From: Paenibacillus sp. RC334
GTDB taxonomy: Bacteria > Bacillota > Bacilli > Paenibacillales > Paenibacillaceae
Length of the DNA stretch: 64,000 nucleotides
Assembly (NCBI RefSeq): GCF_030034735.1
Contig: NZ_CP125370.1
Location: 4,325,001-4,389,000 of the forward strand
Direction: 5' to 3'
Shown here: in pieces, positions 38,088 through 48,904 of the stretch
Numbering within the stretch: the stretch's first letter is position 1
Layout of the letters: every line of letters starts with the position of its first letter
The notes under the pieces: generated by a model
Told to the model about the DNA's origin: nothing
What the model saw: only the letters and a program-made list of their open reading frames with translations
The model's database searches: none
Translations under genes and position numbers: made by a program

Positions 38088-40424
38088 CTAATGTACCCTT
38101 GCCTGCTCAACCAAAGCATGCTCCAGCACCTGATCCATATGGGCAACGGGAACAAATTCAACATCCTGCCTAATACTGTCGGGAATATCTTTTAGATCCC
38201 GTTCATTATCCTTGGGAAGCAGAATTTTTTTGTAGCCTGCCCGGTGGGCTGCCAGCGACTTCTCTTTCAATCCGCCAATAGGCAATACGCGGCCGCGCAG
38301 GGTAATTTCACCCGTCATAGCTACATCCTTGGATACATGACGGTTGGTCAGCGCCGAAATCAACGCTGTAGCAATGGTAATCCCCGCCGATGGCCCATCC
38401 TTCGGAATCGCTCCCTCCGGAATGTGGATATGAATATCATTTTTCTCATAAAAGTCCGTAGCAATGCCCAGCTCAACCGCTTTGGAGCGAGTATAGCTAA
38501 ATGCTGCCTGCGCGGATTCTTTCATAACGTCTCCCAGCTTACCTGTAAGAATCAGCTTACCGCTGCCGGGCACGACCGTCACTTCAATCATCAGCGTTTC
38601 ACCGCCGACCTCTGTCCACGCCAAGCCTGTAACCGTACCAATCTGGTCTTCCAGCTCCGCTACACCGTAACGGAATTTGGCGACGCCTAAATAATCCTTC
38701 AGATTATCCGGTGTAATTCGAATCGGGCCTTCTCCGCCGGATACCACTGACTTCGCAGCCTTGCGGCACAGAGAAGCCATTTGCTGTTCGAGATTCCGCA
38801 CGCCGGATTCACGGGTATATTCGCGGATGACACGCAGCAGCGTATCCTCCCCGATGTCCAGTTGCTCCTCTTCCAAACCATGCTCTCTCTTCTGCTTGGG
38901 CAGTAGATAACGATTGGCGATTTCGAGCTTTTCCAGCTCGGTGTAACCCGGAATGTACAATGTCTCCATCCGGTCCATCAGCGGACGCGGAATGTTGTGC
39001 GCAGCATTGGCTGTCGTCACGAACATCACATTGGACAAATCGAAGGGCAGCTCGACAAAATGGTCACTGAACGTATTGTTCTGTTCGGGATCAAGCACCT
39101 CCAGCAACGCCGCCGAAGGGTCACCTCGAAAATCAGAAGCCATTTTATCAATCTCATCCAGCAAAAAGACTGGATTAGACGTTCCTGCCGTCTTCATCCC
39201 CTGAATGATACGCCCTGGCATCGCGCCCACATAAGTGCGGCGATGACCACGAATTTCCGCTTCATCCCGCACGCCCCCGAGCGAGATGCGGACAAATTCC
39301 CTCCCCATGGACTTGGCGATGGAACGAGCCAGCGAGGTCTTGCCGACCCCCGGTGGCCCTACGAGACACAGAATCGGACCCTTAATGGTCTTCACCAGTT
39401 TGCGTACAGCCAGATACTCCAGCACCCGCTCCTTCGGCTTATCCAGTCCATAGTGGTCATCATTCAGTACCTCTTCAGCCTTGACGATATCCAGATCATC
39501 ATCCGTGAACTTGTTCCATGGCAAGCTTAACAGCCAATCGACATAATTACGGATAACCCCGCCCTCGGCAGAGCTTGCAGGCATTTTCTCCAGACGGTCG
39601 ATTTCCTTCTCAACCTTCTCCTTCACAGGAGCGGGCAGTTCCAGTTCACTTAGCTGATTGCGCAGTTCTTCTACTTCTCCCGCGCGACCTTCCTTCTCGC
39701 CAAGCTCCTTCTGGATCGCCTTCATTTGCTCACGCAGGTAATACTCCTTCTGCGTTTTCTCCATCTGTTTCTTCACGCGCTGGTTAATTTTACGTTCCAG
39801 CTCCAGTACCTCACGCTCGTTATTCAAAATATCCAGAAGCTTCTCCAGACGTTGAGTTACGTCGATCGTCTCCAGTATATCCTGCTTCTCCTTGATTTTG
39901 AGCGTTAGATGGCTTGTAATCACGTCAGCCAGCCGTCCGGGCTCCTCAATGTCGGATACCGCAGCGAGAGTTTCGGGAGTTACCTTTTTGGACAAGTTGA
40001 TATAATGCTCGAACTGGGTCAAAACAGTACGCATGAGCGCATCCGTCTCGGGATGCACGTTTTCTGCCTCATGCAGCTCCTTTGCCAGTACCTCGTAATA
40101 TTCCTCATTGTCCGTATATTGAATAATCTCGGCACGTTCCAGCCCTTCCACCAGCACCCGAATCGTTCCATTGGGAAGCTTGAGCATCTGGCGCACTTTG
40201 GCTACCGTGCCGACTCTAAAAATATCCTCTTGTGCGGGTTCTTCAATATTTACTTCTGATTGAGAACACAGGAGAATCAAATTATCTTCAACCATCGCTT
40301 TTTCCAAAGCCTTGACCGATTTTTCCCGGCCCACATCGAGATGCAGCACCATGCTCGGGTAGACGAGAAGTCCTCTTAAAGGCAGCAAAGGAAAACGACG
40401 ACCTTTTGTCTTGTTGGGTCCCAT
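38088..40424 (-). CDS. lon: ATP-dependent protease LonA
   Basis: A 778-residue LonA: an N-terminal substrate domain (about 10-205), a coiled coil, an AAA+ domain with G-P-P-G-V-G-K-T, and a C-terminal Ser-Lys protease domain with the catalytic serine in D-G-P-S-A-G and the lysine in G-G-L-K-E-K. ATG 40424 (M-G-P-N-K-T-K) has GGAGG 10 nt upstream; the open frame upstream is leader. Cytoplasmic quality-control protease. Confidence 0.97.
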   Translation of the reverse strand: MGPNKTKGRRFPLLPLRGLLVYPSMVLHLDVGREKSVKALEKAMVEDNLILLCSQSEVNIEEPAQEDIFRVGTVAKVRQMLKLPNGTIRVLVEGLERAEIIQYTDNEEYYEVLAKELHEAENVHPETDALMRTVLTQFEHYINLSKKVTPETLAAVSDIEEPGRLADVITSHLTLKIKEKQDILETIDVTQRLEKLLDILNNEREVLELERKINQRVKKQMEKTQKEYYLREQMKAIQKELGEKEGRAGEVEELRNQLSELELPAPVKEKVEKEIDRLEKMPASSAEGGVIRNYVDWLLSLPWNKFTDDDLDIVKAEEVLNDDHYGLDKPKERVLEYLAVRKLVKTIKGPILCLVGPPGVGKTSLARSIAKSMGREFVRISLGGVRDEAEIRGHRRTYVGAMPGRIIQGMKTAGTSNPVFLLDEIDKMASDFRGDPSAALLEVLDPEQNNTFSDHFVELPFDLSNVMFVTTANAAHNIPRPLMDRMETLYIPGYTELEKLEIANRYLLPKQKREHGLEEEQLDIGEDTLLRVIREYTRESGVRNLEQQMASLCRKAAKSVVSGGEGPIRITPDNLKDYLGVAKFRYGVAELEDQIGTVTGLAWTEVGGETLMIEVTVVPGSGKLILTGKLGDVMKESAQAAFSYTRSKAVELGIATDFYEKNDIHIHIPEGAIPKDGPSAGITIATALISALTNRHVSKDVAMTGEITLRGRVLPIGGLKEKSLAAHRAGYKKILLPKDNERDLKDIPDSIRQDVEFVPVAHMDQVLEHALVEQARVH

Positions 40425-40535
40425 CGCTTTCGCACCTCCAGTGATTCTCAGGTTCCGGATTTTACAATCCTTCACGTTGTTATCTTTCATATTTTATCAA
40501 ATGTTTTATGAAAAAACCAATGAAAGGGTAGTTCA

Positions 40536-42263
40536 TTAGCAAGATCCTGTGTCCGATATCGTCCCGTTATGCGTCCCATCGGCCTGCAACAGCGAAGATT
40601 GGGATGGGCGAAAAGTCTCAATTGGTGTGTGCACAGGTAAATCTGACGTCAATTCTTCTCCAAATACGTGCCGGAATACTTCCGTAACCGACTGCACCGG
40701 AATGACTTTCAAGCCTTCAATACTGTCAAAAAGAGACTGCCAGTTGTCCTGAGGAATGATCACCTTTTTAGCTCCTGCCTGAAAAGCAGCCTCAACCTTC
40801 GCTAATACGCCGCCAATCGGTTTGACACGACCGTGAATGCTGACCTCTCCGGTCATCGCAATTTCGTGATCCACCGGAATTCCCCGCATTGCGGAAGCAA
40901 TAGCCGTTGCCATTGCAATACCTGCCGACGGGCCATCTACTGGTGTTCCTCCGGGGAAATTAATATGCAAATCGTAATTTGACGGGGACAATCCGAGCGT
41001 ACGCAAAACGGTCAATACATTTTCTACAGAGCCTTTGGCCATACTTTTACGCCGCAGCGTGCGGGAGCCGCCGCCAATCTCTTCCTCATCCACCACACCC
41101 GTAATATTATAGGTTCCCTTTCCCGCAGGAACCGGAACTGCTGTAACCTCAATCTCCAGCAGCATGCCCATATTCGGGCCATATACGGCCAAACCGTTAA
41201 CAAATCCGATTTGTGGCAGACCCGGTATTTTCCGGTCAGGACGCGGTTGAATTTGGCTGCTGCCTGCTACCCATTCCACATCCGAGGCGTTTAGACGTTC
41301 CCGTTTCTCCGTAAGTGCCAATCCGGCAGCAAGCTGAATCATATTGACGGCTTCCCGGCCATTTGTGGCGTAGCGCTGTACAACTTCAACCGCCTCCGGG
41401 CAAGGACCAAAGCCCAGCTTGTGGACGGCATCCTCAGCAATACGGGCAATTTCCTGCGGCTGAAGGGCACGAAAATAAATTTCCATGCAGCGGGAACGAA
41501 TGGCAGGCGGCAGCTCGTGCGGCGAACGGGTCGTCGCACCTACCAAACGGAAATCGGCAGGCAAACCATTTTGGAAAATATCATGGATATAAGCAGGAGT
41601 ATTCGAATCCTCCGAGTTGTAGTACGCGCTCTCCAGAAATACTTTTCGGTCCTCCAATACTTTCAACAGCTTATTCATCTGTGTGGGATGCAGCTCGCCA
41701 ATTTCATCAATGAACAGCATGCCGCCATGCGCCTTCGTTACAGCTCCGGGCTTGGGCTGTGGAATACCCGCCACTCCCATTGCTCCAGCACCTTGATAAA
41801 TCGGATCATGCACCGAACCAATTAACGGGTCTGCAATACCCCGCTCGTCAAAACGGGCAGTCGTCGCATCAATCTCCGTAAATTTGGCGTCTCCCTTGAA
41901 CGGGGAGGACAGGTTTTTCTTAGCCTCTTCCAGCACCACACGCGCAGCAGCCGTCTTGCCCACTCCCGGTGGGCCATAAATAATAACATGCTGTGGATTC
42001 GCACTGCATAACGCTGCCTTGAGCGCTCGCAATCCGTCCTTCTGACCGACAATATCCTGTAATGTGGCAGGACGAGTGCGTTCAGCCAGCGGTTTGGTTA
42101 ATGAAATGGAGCGCAGTTTGCGCAGCTTATCCAGTTCCTTGCGGGATTCCCGGTCCACTGCGCTGCGGTTCGTCTTTTGGCTCCGCAAAAGGTTCCAGAA
42201 ATATAGACCGATGACAATCCCAAAAAACATTTGCACCAACAACAAAATCATAGTAAAGTCCAT
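40536..42263 (-). CDS. lonB: Sporulation-type protease LonB
   Basis: A 575-residue Lon-like protease with an N-terminal hydrophobic segment (about 3-24), an AAA+ domain with G-P-P-G-V-G-K-T and a Lon protease domain with D-G-P-S-A-G. It lacks the large N-terminal substrate domain of LonA. In B. subtilis, LonB is made in the forespore. ATG 42263 has GGAGG upstream. The 111-nt gap to lonA suggests separate control of lonA. Confidence 0.93.
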   Translation of the reverse strand: MDFTMILLLVQMFFGIVIGLYFWNLLRSQKTNRSAVDRESRKELDKLRKLRSISLTKPLAERTRPATLQDIVGQKDGLRALKAALCSANPQHVIIYGPPGVGKTAAARVVLEEAKKNLSSPFKGDAKFTEIDATTARFDERGIADPLIGSVHDPIYQGAGAMGVAGIPQPKPGAVTKAHGGMLFIDEIGELHPTQMNKLLKVLEDRKVFLESAYYNSEDSNTPAYIHDIFQNGLPADFRLVGATTRSPHELPPAIRSRCMEIYFRALQPQEIARIAEDAVHKLGFGPCPEAVEVVQRYATNGREAVNMIQLAAGLALTEKRERLNASDVEWVAGSSQIQPRPDRKIPGLPQIGFVNGLAVYGPNMGMLLEIEVTAVPVPAGKGTYNITGVVDEEEIGGGSRTLRRKSMAKGSVENVLTVLRTLGLSPSNYDLHINFPGGTPVDGPSAGIAMATAIASAMRGIPVDHEIAMTGEVSIHGRVKPIGGVLAKVEAAFQAGAKKVIIPQDNWQSLFDSIEGLKVIPVQSVTEVFRHVFGEELTSDLPVHTPIETFRPSQSSLLQADGTHNGTISDTGSC

Positions 42264-42386
42264 CGTATTTCCTCCGTTTCTCATCTCAGCATTTTGAAAA
42301 ATGCCGCTAAAATGCCGTCTATGAAAAACAGTATTTCCTTTTCCCCAATAGCTAAACGGCAGTCTTCCAAAAGATCAGAGAGAAAA

Positions 42387-42440
42387 TACAAAAACACCGC
42401 GAAGAACAGTTCTGTAGCAGAGCTGCCCTCCACGGCGTTT
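42387..42440 (-). terminator. Probable terminator after ispG
   Basis: On the minus strand AAACGCCG and CGGTGTTT (one G-U pair) enclose a 33-nt loop region with further pairing, and TTTTTG follows. It lies about 50 nt beyond the ispG stop and before lonB. Confidence 0.65.
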
Positions 42441-42491
42441 AAATGATAGCAATATAATATGATTATTCCTCTTTATGGGAATCGATTTTAC

Positions 42492-43610
42492 CTATACCTT
42501 CTCGGCTGTATGACGTTCCTCGCGACCCGGAATTTTACCCGTCTCTTCATACGCCTTGACGATGATGTCAATTTCTTTTTTCAATTCGTCAACCATGTCA
42601 GCCTCGGGAACTTTGCGAATCATTTTTCCGTAACGGAACAGAAGTCCTTCCCCGCGCGCTCCGGCAATACCGATATCGGCTTCCTTAGCTTCCCCCGGGC
42701 CGTTCACCGCACAACCCAGTACCGACACTTTAATCGGCACCTTGAGTTTTGCAATATAATCTTCGACTTCGTTGGCAATTGAGAACAGATCAATATCCAG
42801 ACGTCCACAAGTCGGACAGGAAATCAAAGTCGCAGCATTCGTGATCAGCCCAAAGGTTTTGAGCAGTTCCCGCGCAACCTTCACTTCTTCCACTGGATCG
42901 GCACTCAGCGAAATACGCATGGTCGAGCCAATGCCCGCTGCCAGCAAGGCACCCATTCCCGCTGAACTCTTAACGGTTCCGGTAAAGAGGGTACCCGCTT
43001 CGGTAATACCCAGGTGTAGCGGATATTTGATGATTTCGGCTGCCTTCGTATAAGCAGCAATCGCCATAGGTACATCAGATGCTTTCAGCGACACGATAAT
43101 ATCGTGAAAATCAAGCTCTTCCAGTATACCGATATGATACAGTGCGCTTTCTACCATCGCTTCCGGCGTAGGATAGCCGTACTTATCCAGCAAATGCTGT
43201 TCCAATGACCCGGCATTCACACCAATCCGAATCGGAATTCCCTTTTCCTTGCATGCCTTAACGACAGCTTCCACTTTTTCACGACGACCAATGTTGCCAG
43301 GATTGATACGAACCTTGTCAATTCCGTTTTCAATCGCCAGCAAGGCCAGCTTGTGGTTAAAGTGAATATCCGCTACGAGCGGAATATGGATCTGTTTTTT
43401 GATTTCCTTAATGGCTGCGGCAGCTTCCTCATTGTTGACGGTGACCCGTACAAGTTGGCAACCCGCCTCTTCCAAACGGAGAATTTCAGCGACAGTAGCT
43501 TCCACATCTGCTGTTTTGGTCGTACACATGCTTTGGATGATGACTTCATTGCTGCCGCCAATCGTCAGATTCCCGACTTTAACGGGACGTGTGTCTTGTC
43601 TTAAGAACAT
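42492..43610 (-). CDS. ispG: 4-hydroxy-3-methylbut-2-enyl diphosphate synthase
   Basis: An iron-sulfur enzyme of the MEP isoprenoid pathway. The 372-residue protein has the three cluster cysteines in S-C-P-T-C-G-R and [10 protein letters not shown]. The ATG at 43610 ([10 protein letters not shown]) has GGGAGAG 8 nt upstream. Its insertion between clpX and lonB differs from B. subtilis. It has 110 nt of upstream sequence that could hold its own promoter. Confidence 0.95.
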   Translation of the reverse strand: MFLRQDTRPVKVGNLTIGGSNEVIIQSMCTTKTADVEATVAEILRLEEAGCQLVRVTVNNEEAAAAIKEIKKQIHIPLVADIHFNHKLALLAIENGIDKVRINPGNIGRREKVEAVVKACKEKGIPIRIGVNAGSLEQHLLDKYGYPTPEAMVESALYHIGILEELDFHDIIVSLKASDVPMAIAAYTKAAEIIKYPLHLGITEAGTLFTGTVKSSAGMGALLAAGIGSTMRISLSADPVEEVKVARELLKTFGLITNAATLISCPTCGRLDIDLFSIANEVEDYIAKLKVPIKVSVLGCAVNGPGEAKEADIGIAGARGEGLLFRYGKMIRKVPEADMVDELKKEIDIIVKAYEETGKIPGREERHTAEKV

Positions 43611-43720
43611 GTACTTTTCTCTCCCATTAACACCAAACCTCCACCCCATAAAACCTCATATGGGTTTAGTGAAGTGGAGATCCGGCTTCTCATGTTTTAG
43701 AGATCGCGAAGTATCAATCC

Positions 43721-44977
43721 TTAGGCGCTCTCTTCTTGTTTTTTATCCTTATCTGTACCACCGAGTTCCGGTGCGATTTTATCTTTTACAACTTGCTCAT
43801 TGATGACGCAAGTCGTGATATCATCACGGGAAGGAACCTCATACATCACATCCAGCATAATGCCTTCAATGATCGCACGAAGGCCACGGGCACCCGTGTT
43901 ACGCTTGATGGCCTCACGGGCAATGGCTTCCAGAGCATCTTGCTTAAACTCCAAAGTAACATTATCCAATTCGAGCATCTTCTGATACTGCTTGACTAAT
44001 GCATTTTTGGGCTCAGACAAAATACGAACCAATGTGTTCTCATCAAGCGGCTCCAGCGTAGAAATAACTGGCAAACGTCCTACAAACTCCGGAATCAGAC
44101 CGAATTTCAAAAGATCTTCAGGCAACACCATAGAAGTATATTCGCCCGGTTTCAAATCCTTTTGATCTGTAGTGGCATTGAAGCCGATGACTTTCTTGCC
44201 AACACGACGTTTGATCATTTGCTCCAGACCGTCAAAGGCACCGCCGCAAATGAACAGGATGTTGGTGGTATCAATTTGAATGAACTCTTGATGAGGATGC
44301 TTACGACCACCTTGTGGAGGTACAGAAGCAACCGTGCCTTCCAAAATTTTAAGCAAAGCCTGCTGCACACCTTCACCCGATACGTCACGCGTAATGGACG
44401 GGTTTTCGGATTTGCGGGCTACTTTATCAATTTCGTCGATGTAGATAATGCCGCGTTCAGCTTTTTCCACATCATAATCGGCAGCTTGAATCAATTTTAG
44501 CAAAATGTTTTCAACGTCTTCGCCCACATAACCTGCTTCCGTAAGGGAAGTGGCATCTGCAATGGCAAAAGGAACGTTCAAGATTTTAGCCATGGTTTGC
44601 GCAAGCAACGTTTTACCTGAACCTGTAGGTCCGAGCATCAAAATGTTACTTTTTTGCAGTTCCACATCATCAATTTTGTTCTGCGTATTAATACGTTTGT
44701 AGTGGTTATATACCGCTACGGACAACGATTTTTTTGCTTGATCCTGACCAATTACATATTGATCCAGAATGTCACGGATTTGCATTGGTTTCGGAATGTC
44801 TTTCAGATCTACTTCTTCCTCATGACCCAATTCCTCTTCCACGATTTCTGTGCACAACTCGATGCATTCGTCACATATATATACGCCCGGTCCAGCAACT
44901 AGCTTGCGAACCTGATCCTGAGATTTACCGCAGAAGGAACATTTCAGTTGTCCTTTTTCATCATTAAATTTAAACAT
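43721..44977 (-). CDS. clpX: ATP-dependent Clp protease ATP-binding subunit ClpX
   Basis: A 418-residue AAA+ unfoldase. The N-terminal zinc-binding domain has C-S-F-C-G (about 14-18) and C-D-E-C (about 35-38). The Walker A is G-P-T-G-S-G-K-T, Walker [10 protein letters not shown], and the ClpP-binding I-G-F loop is present. It is preceded by clpP with a 12-nt gap, an operon arrangement common in bacteria but different from B. subtilis, where clpP is elsewhere. Confidence 0.97.
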   Translation of the reverse strand: MFKFNDEKGQLKCSFCGKSQDQVRKLVAGPGVYICDECIELCTEIVEEELGHEEEVDLKDIPKPMQIRDILDQYVIGQDQAKKSLSVAVYNHYKRINTQNKIDDVELQKSNILMLGPTGSGKTLLAQTMAKILNVPFAIADATSLTEAGYVGEDVENILLKLIQAADYDVEKAERGIIYIDEIDKVARKSENPSITRDVSGEGVQQALLKILEGTVASVPPQGGRKHPHQEFIQIDTTNILFICGGAFDGLEQMIKRRVGKKVIGFNATTDQKDLKPGEYTSMVLPEDLLKFGLIPEFVGRLPVISTLEPLDENTLVRILSEPKNALVKQYQKMLELDNVTLEFKQDALEAIAREAIKRNTGARGLRAIIEGIMLDVMYEVPSRDDITTCVINEQVVKDKIAPELGGTDKDKKQEESA

Positions 44978-44989
44978 AGAGCCACCCCT

Positions 44990-45580
44990 TTACAGATTAA
45001 TCGGTCTAGACAGCACCTGGTCAATGATGCCGTATGCTTTTGCCTCTTCCGCTTCCATGAAGAAATCCCGGTCAGTATCACGTTCGATTTTTTCGAGGGG
45101 CTGACCCGTACGCTCGACATAGATTTGATTCAGCTTGGCACGCGTTTTGAGAATCCAGTCCGCATGGATCAGCATATCGGAGGCTTGCCCCTGAATGCCA
45201 CCCAACGGCTGATGGATCATAACTTCGCTGTTGGTAAGCGCATATCTCTTGCCTGGCGCACCCGCTGTGAGTAGCAAAGAGCCCATACTTGCAGCCATGC
45301 CTACACAGATCGTCGATACGTCTGGCTTAATGAATTGCATTGTATCATATATACCCATGCCCGCAGTTACAGAACCGCCCGGCGAGTTAATGTACAAATT
45401 GATATCCTTCTCCGGATCTTCCGCAGAAAGGAATAATAGCTGTGCAATGACGAGATTGGCGACATCGTCATCAATCGGGCCACTCAGGAAAATAATGCGA
45501 TCCTTAAGCAACCGCGAGTAAATATCGTAAGATCGTTCTCCTCGATTCGTTTGTTCCACAACCATAGGGACGAGACTCAT
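44990..45580 (-). CDS. clpP: ATP-dependent Clp protease proteolytic subunit ClpP
   Basis: A 196-residue serine protease with the triad S98 (G-M-A-A-S-M-G), H123 (M-I-H-Q-P) and D172 (D-T-D-R-D-F). The ATG at 45580 ([10 protein letters not shown]) has AGAGG upstream and matches the family start; the longer open frame is not used. It forms the ClpXP protease with the next gene. Confidence 0.97.
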   Translation of the reverse strand: MSLVPMVVEQTNRGERSYDIYSRLLKDRIIFLSGPIDDDVANLVIAQLLFLSAEDPEKDINLYINSPGGSVTAGMGIYDTMQFIKPDVSTICVGMAASMGSLLLTAGAPGKRYALTNSEVMIHQPLGGIQGQASDMLIHADWILKTRAKLNQIYVERTGQPLEKIERDTDRDFFMEAEEAKAYGIIDQVLSRPINL

Positions 45581-45688
45581 CACGACCAACCTCTTTTCTT
45601 TATTGAAATGAACACCAGTATTCATCCACTTCCTTAAGTCCCATTAAAACGGAAGCGGCAAGCATGAAACGGGAACACCTTACAAAAT

Positions 45689-45717
45689 ATTTTAACATGT
45701 TCAGAGTCTCGTGTCAT
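45689..45717 (-). promoter_or_regulatory. Probable clpP promoter
   Basis: ATGACA (45712-45717) and TAAAAT (45689-45694) on the minus strand, 17 nt apart, with TG one base before the -10. It sits about 110 nt before clpP. I did not find a clear CtsR heptad repeat around it. Confidence 0.6.
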
Positions 45718-45892
45718 ATTTGCATCCGCTCATATATGCAGTGCGGGCTGTTATACAACGTGCTTAGCCGAGACCTTCTCATATTTAACCATGTTTCGTA
45801 TGTATGTGCAAATGTACAGCAGTGACTTATGTACAACAATAAAGCGCAACTCACATAATTTTCCATAAAAGACTAAAATATGGATTTCCCAA

Positions 45893-45930
45893 GGTAAAAA
45901 TAAGGCACGTAACTTTCACTACGTGCCTTA
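45893..45930 (-). terminator. Terminator after tig
   Basis: Perfect 11-bp stem TAAGGCACGTA / TACGTGCCTTA (45901-45930) with an 8-nt loop, followed on the minus strand by TTTTTACC. It lies about 60 nt beyond the tig stop and separates tig from clpPX. Confidence 0.9.
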
Positions 45931-45991
45931 TCCCTATCTAATTGCTACGTTGCAACCTGTTTGGCATACCCCGTATATTTTATCGTTTGAA

Positions 45992-47293
45992 TTACTCGAC
46001 AGCTTCAACTTCTTTGCTGTTTTCCAACAACAAAGCGATCGTTTTGCGCAGTGAAATTTCTTCTTTCAGGTTTGCGAACGAGCCGTTACCTTCCAGAATA
46101 CCGCGAATTTCTTCAACCGAACGTTTGTAAGCTTCAGCCATGTTTTTCAGCTCTTCATCAATTTCCGCTTCGGAAACTTCGATGCTTTCCGCTTTAGCCA
46201 CTTGCTCCAGCACGAGGTTGTTGCGTACACGCTTCTCAGCATCCACTTTCATTTGCGCTTCCAGATCTTCCTGGCTTTGGCCGGAGAATCCGAGGAACAT
46301 TTCAAGATTCATGCCTTGGCTACGCAGACGGTTGTCAAAATCGCGAACCATGTTTTGCACTTCACTTTTGATCATCGCTTCAGGAATGTCGATTGTTGCG
46401 TTCTCAGCAACCTTCTCCACTACCGCACCCTCACGGGCAGCTTTAGCTTCATTTTCCTTACGCTCCAGCAGTTGCTTTTTCAAGTCTTCCTTGAATTCAG
46501 CCAGTGTATCAAATTCACTTACGTCTTTTGCAAATTCATCATCCAGCTCAGGAAGAACTTTGCGTTTCAGTTCATGAACTTTCACTTTGAAGACTGCTTG
46601 TTTGCCAGCGAGATCAGCAGAATGGTAGTTCTCAGGGAACGTTACTTCAACGTCCTTGGAATCGCCTGTGTGCAAACCGACCACTTGCTCTTCAAAGCCA
46701 GGAATGAACGTATTGGAGCCCAGCTCCAGAGAATACTTCTCAGCTTGTCCGCCTTCGAATGGTACACCATCAACGGAACCGTCGAAGTCGATAATAGCCG
46801 TATCGCCGGATTGTGCAGCATCTTCATCAACGACAACCAGCTCGGCATGACGTTGTTGCAAACGCTCCAGCTCTTGAGCCAGCTCTTCGTCAGTTACTTC
46901 GAGTTTGCTTACAGGCACTTCTACACCTTTGTACTCACCCAAAGTCACTTCAGGCTTAACAGTAACCTTGGCTTTGAATTTGAAAGATTCGCCTTTAGCG
47001 AATTGATCAATTTCAACGTCAGGGCTGTCTACCGGGAAAATATCCGTTTTTTCTACAGCTTGGCTGTAGGCTTCTGGCAGCAGGAAGTCAATTGCATCCT
47101 GATACAAGCTTTCAATACCATAACGCTTTTCAAAAATAGGACGTGGTACTTTACCTTTACGGAATCCTGGTACACTTACTTGTTTAGCCACTTTATTAAA
47201 AGCTTTGTCGAGTGCAGCGGCTACACGATCCGCGTCAACCTCAACTTCAAGAACCCCAAGGTTCTTCTCTATTTTCTCCCAAGTTGCTTTCAT
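45992..47293 (-). CDS. tig: Trigger factor (ribosome-associated chaperone)
   Basis: A 433-residue chaperone that binds nascent chains at the ribosome exit. The N-terminal ribosome-binding domain carries the G-F-R-K-G-K-x-P motif (about 43-50). An FKBP-type peptidyl-prolyl isomerase domain lies at about 160-245 and a helical C-terminal domain follows. The ATG has GGAGGGG upstream. It is transcribed from its own promoter. Confidence 0.97.
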   Translation of the reverse strand: MKATWEKIEKNLGVLEVEVDADRVAAALDKAFNKVAKQVSVPGFRKGKVPRPIFEKRYGIESLYQDAIDFLLPEAYSQAVEKTDIFPVDSPDVEIDQFAKGESFKFKAKVTVKPEVTLGEYKGVEVPVSKLEVTDEELAQELERLQQRHAELVVVDEDAAQSGDTAIIDFDGSVDGVPFEGGQAEKYSLELGSNTFIPGFEEQVVGLHTGDSKDVEVTFPENYHSADLAGKQAVFKVKVHELKRKVLPELDDEFAKDVSEFDTLAEFKEDLKKQLLERKENEAKAAREGAVVEKVAENATIDIPEAMIKSEVQNMVRDFDNRLRSQGMNLEMFLGFSGQSQEDLEAQMKVDAEKRVRNNLVLEQVAKAESIEVSEAEIDEELKNMAEAYKRSVEEIRGILEGNGSFANLKEEISLRKTIALLLENSKEVEAVE

Positions 47294-47364
47294 TTTATGC
47301 TTTCCCCTCCAACAAAATCTTCACTTAGTTTTCATACGATCAACGCACACAAAATAACCACTAT

Positions 47365-47393
47365 AGTATATCTAACATTACTATCTTTTTCAA
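47365..47393 (-). promoter_or_regulatory. Promoter of tig
   Basis: TTGAAA (47388-47393) and TATACT (47365-47370) on the minus strand with a 17-nt spacer, about 70 nt before the tig start. Confidence 0.8.
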
Positions 47394-47436
47394 GGGCAGC
47401 TCCTTGAATGACTTCACAGGTAAACGTTTCCGGCCG

Positions 47437-48372
47437 TTATGGAGTGTTCATTCCCGCCGCTACGAATAGACGCATCGACCGATATACCTGCTCAAAACGG
47501 AAGCGCAATGCATCGGTAATGCCATATATAGCACGGGTTTCTTCCTCGTCCTTGTTGCCACTCAGACTCTCCGATACCGTCTGATGGAGTGCTGCCGCCC
47601 AAATATCCGGCATCCCGTCCTCCTCCACCAGCATTGACCTGTAATCTTTCGTACCGTACACCGCCATCACAAACTGCGACCATAGCTCCTGCGCAAAATA
47701 GAACAGCGTAGGCTCATGCACTTCAGTCTGATCGGCCACCCGCTCCAGAATACGCATAATCGGTTCAGGAAATTCATCCGGCCGCAACGGAATAGACTCA
47801 ATCTCGATTTCTGCCTTCTCATCTCCCCGGCTGATTTCGATCGTCCCTTCCATTCCGCGTCGTCGTAGTGTCTGCAAAACACGGAATTGAAGCAGAGGGT
47901 GGATTTCCCGTTCCTTAATCCAGTTAAGCAGCGCATCGTCGATTTCTGGCAGATCCAGATAAGACAGTTGTTCCAGCGCTAAAATCGTCTGTTCCGACAA
48001 CGGTTCATCCATAGCCATATGTAGCAGCTTGTTGCCGTAGCCTGCATCCTGCTCCTGCTTGAAGCGCGCATGTTGGCGAGCCAGCTCTGCTTCATTGACC
48101 TCATCTTCTGCCGTAGTGTCCGTGTCCGCCCCTCTGTCGGCATACTGTGGAAATGCGGCCTCCAGCCATTGTAAAAGGGCCTCCCACTCTTCGTATTGCT
48201 TCTGTTCCTGTCCCTGACACTGCATCAAAAAACGCAGCATCGCCATCGCCTCTCCGTAACGCTCGTTTTCAAGCATTACAGTGAGTTGAATTTGATAGTA
48301 ATCCAGTGTCTTCGGAAACAAAACAATATTATTTTCTTTTGTCGTCACCTTGGAGTCCTTTATTAAAGGCAC
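47437..48372 (-). CDS. YsoA-like TPR/helical repeat protein of unknown function
   Basis: A 311-residue, mainly helical and acidic protein without signal peptide or membrane segment. Helical-repeat-like stretches occur at about 25-75 (L-E-N-E-R-Y-G-E-A-M-A-M-L) and 120-170. The gene directly upstream of tig in B. subtilis (ysoA) encodes a TPR-type protein, and this one has the same place and general character. No catalytic motif is visible. The start is GTG 48372 next to GGAGAGGGG; a GTG eight codons further in is an alternative. Confidence 0.75.
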   Translation of the reverse strand: MPLIKDSKVTTKENNIVLFPKTLDYYQIQLTVMLENERYGEAMAMLRFLMQCQGQEQKQYEEWEALLQWLEAAFPQYADRGADTDTTAEDEVNEAELARQHARFKQEQDAGYGNKLLHMAMDEPLSEQTILALEQLSYLDLPEIDDALLNWIKEREIHPLLQFRVLQTLRRRGMEGTIEISRGDEKAEIEIESIPLRPDEFPEPIMRILERVADQTEVHEPTLFYFAQELWSQFVMAVYGTKDYRSMLVEEDGMPDIWAAALHQTVSESLSGNKDEEETRAIYGITDALRFRFEQVYRSMRLFVAAGMNTP

Positions 48373-48404
48373 CCCCTCTCCACCGCAAGCTAAAGTATTT
48401 GTAG

Positions 48405-48434
48405 ATTATATGAGAAACAGCGGCCGAAGTCCAA
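48405..48434 (-). promoter_or_regulatory. Promoter of the ysoA-like gene
   Basis: TTGGAC (48429-48434) and TATAAT (48405-48410) on the minus strand, 18 nt apart, about 32 nt before the GTG start. Confidence 0.75.
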
Positions 48435-48557
48435 CCTCTCGTCTTCCACATATTCACCTGTATTCTAACATACCCTTTTATGAGGCAAAAAAAACGATAG
48501 CTACTTTGATTTTTATGCTAAAGAAAGCCTGAATACCGGATATATGCGAAATAAAGC

Positions 48558-48586
48558 TTGAATTTTTTTTATCCATGTGATATATT
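48558..48586 (+). promoter_or_regulatory. Promoter of tRNA-Arg
   Basis: TTGAAT (48558-48563) and TATATT (48581-48586) on the plus strand, 17 nt apart, about 20 nt before the tRNA 5' end. Confidence 0.8.
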
Positions 48587-48606
48587 AATCTTCGCTTGAA
48601 TTTTAT

Positions 48607-48681
<75 letters not shown>

Positions 48682-48691
48682 TTATCGTGAG

Positions 48692-48717
48692 AAGCTTCCG
48701 TAAGGGAGCTTTTTTTC
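48692..48717 (+). terminator. Terminator after tRNA-Arg
   Basis: AAGCTTCC and GGGAGCTT (one G-U pair) with a GTAA loop, followed by a T run, 11 nt after the tRNA. Confidence 0.9.
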
Positions 48718-48904
48718 GTTTCACAACCCCCGCACAAAAAAATATATTCTATTCTAATGTAGAAAAGTTCGTATCCACTTCAAAAAAACGCTGAGAATGC
48801 TATCATCTAATGTTAAATATTTTCCGACGAGCATGAACTGACGAAGTGCCACAGAAATAAAGCAGTATGCTTACATGTTTGGTACGGCAAGGGAGAATTA
48901 ATAA

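Noticed and set aside
45581..45900. CtsR operator upstream of clpP
   Set aside because: No pair of GGTCAAA-like heptads could be found around the promoter.
46202..47407. A 401-codon open frame on the plus strand
   Set aside because: Antisense to tig, Phe/His-rich and without ribosome binding site or recognisable domain.
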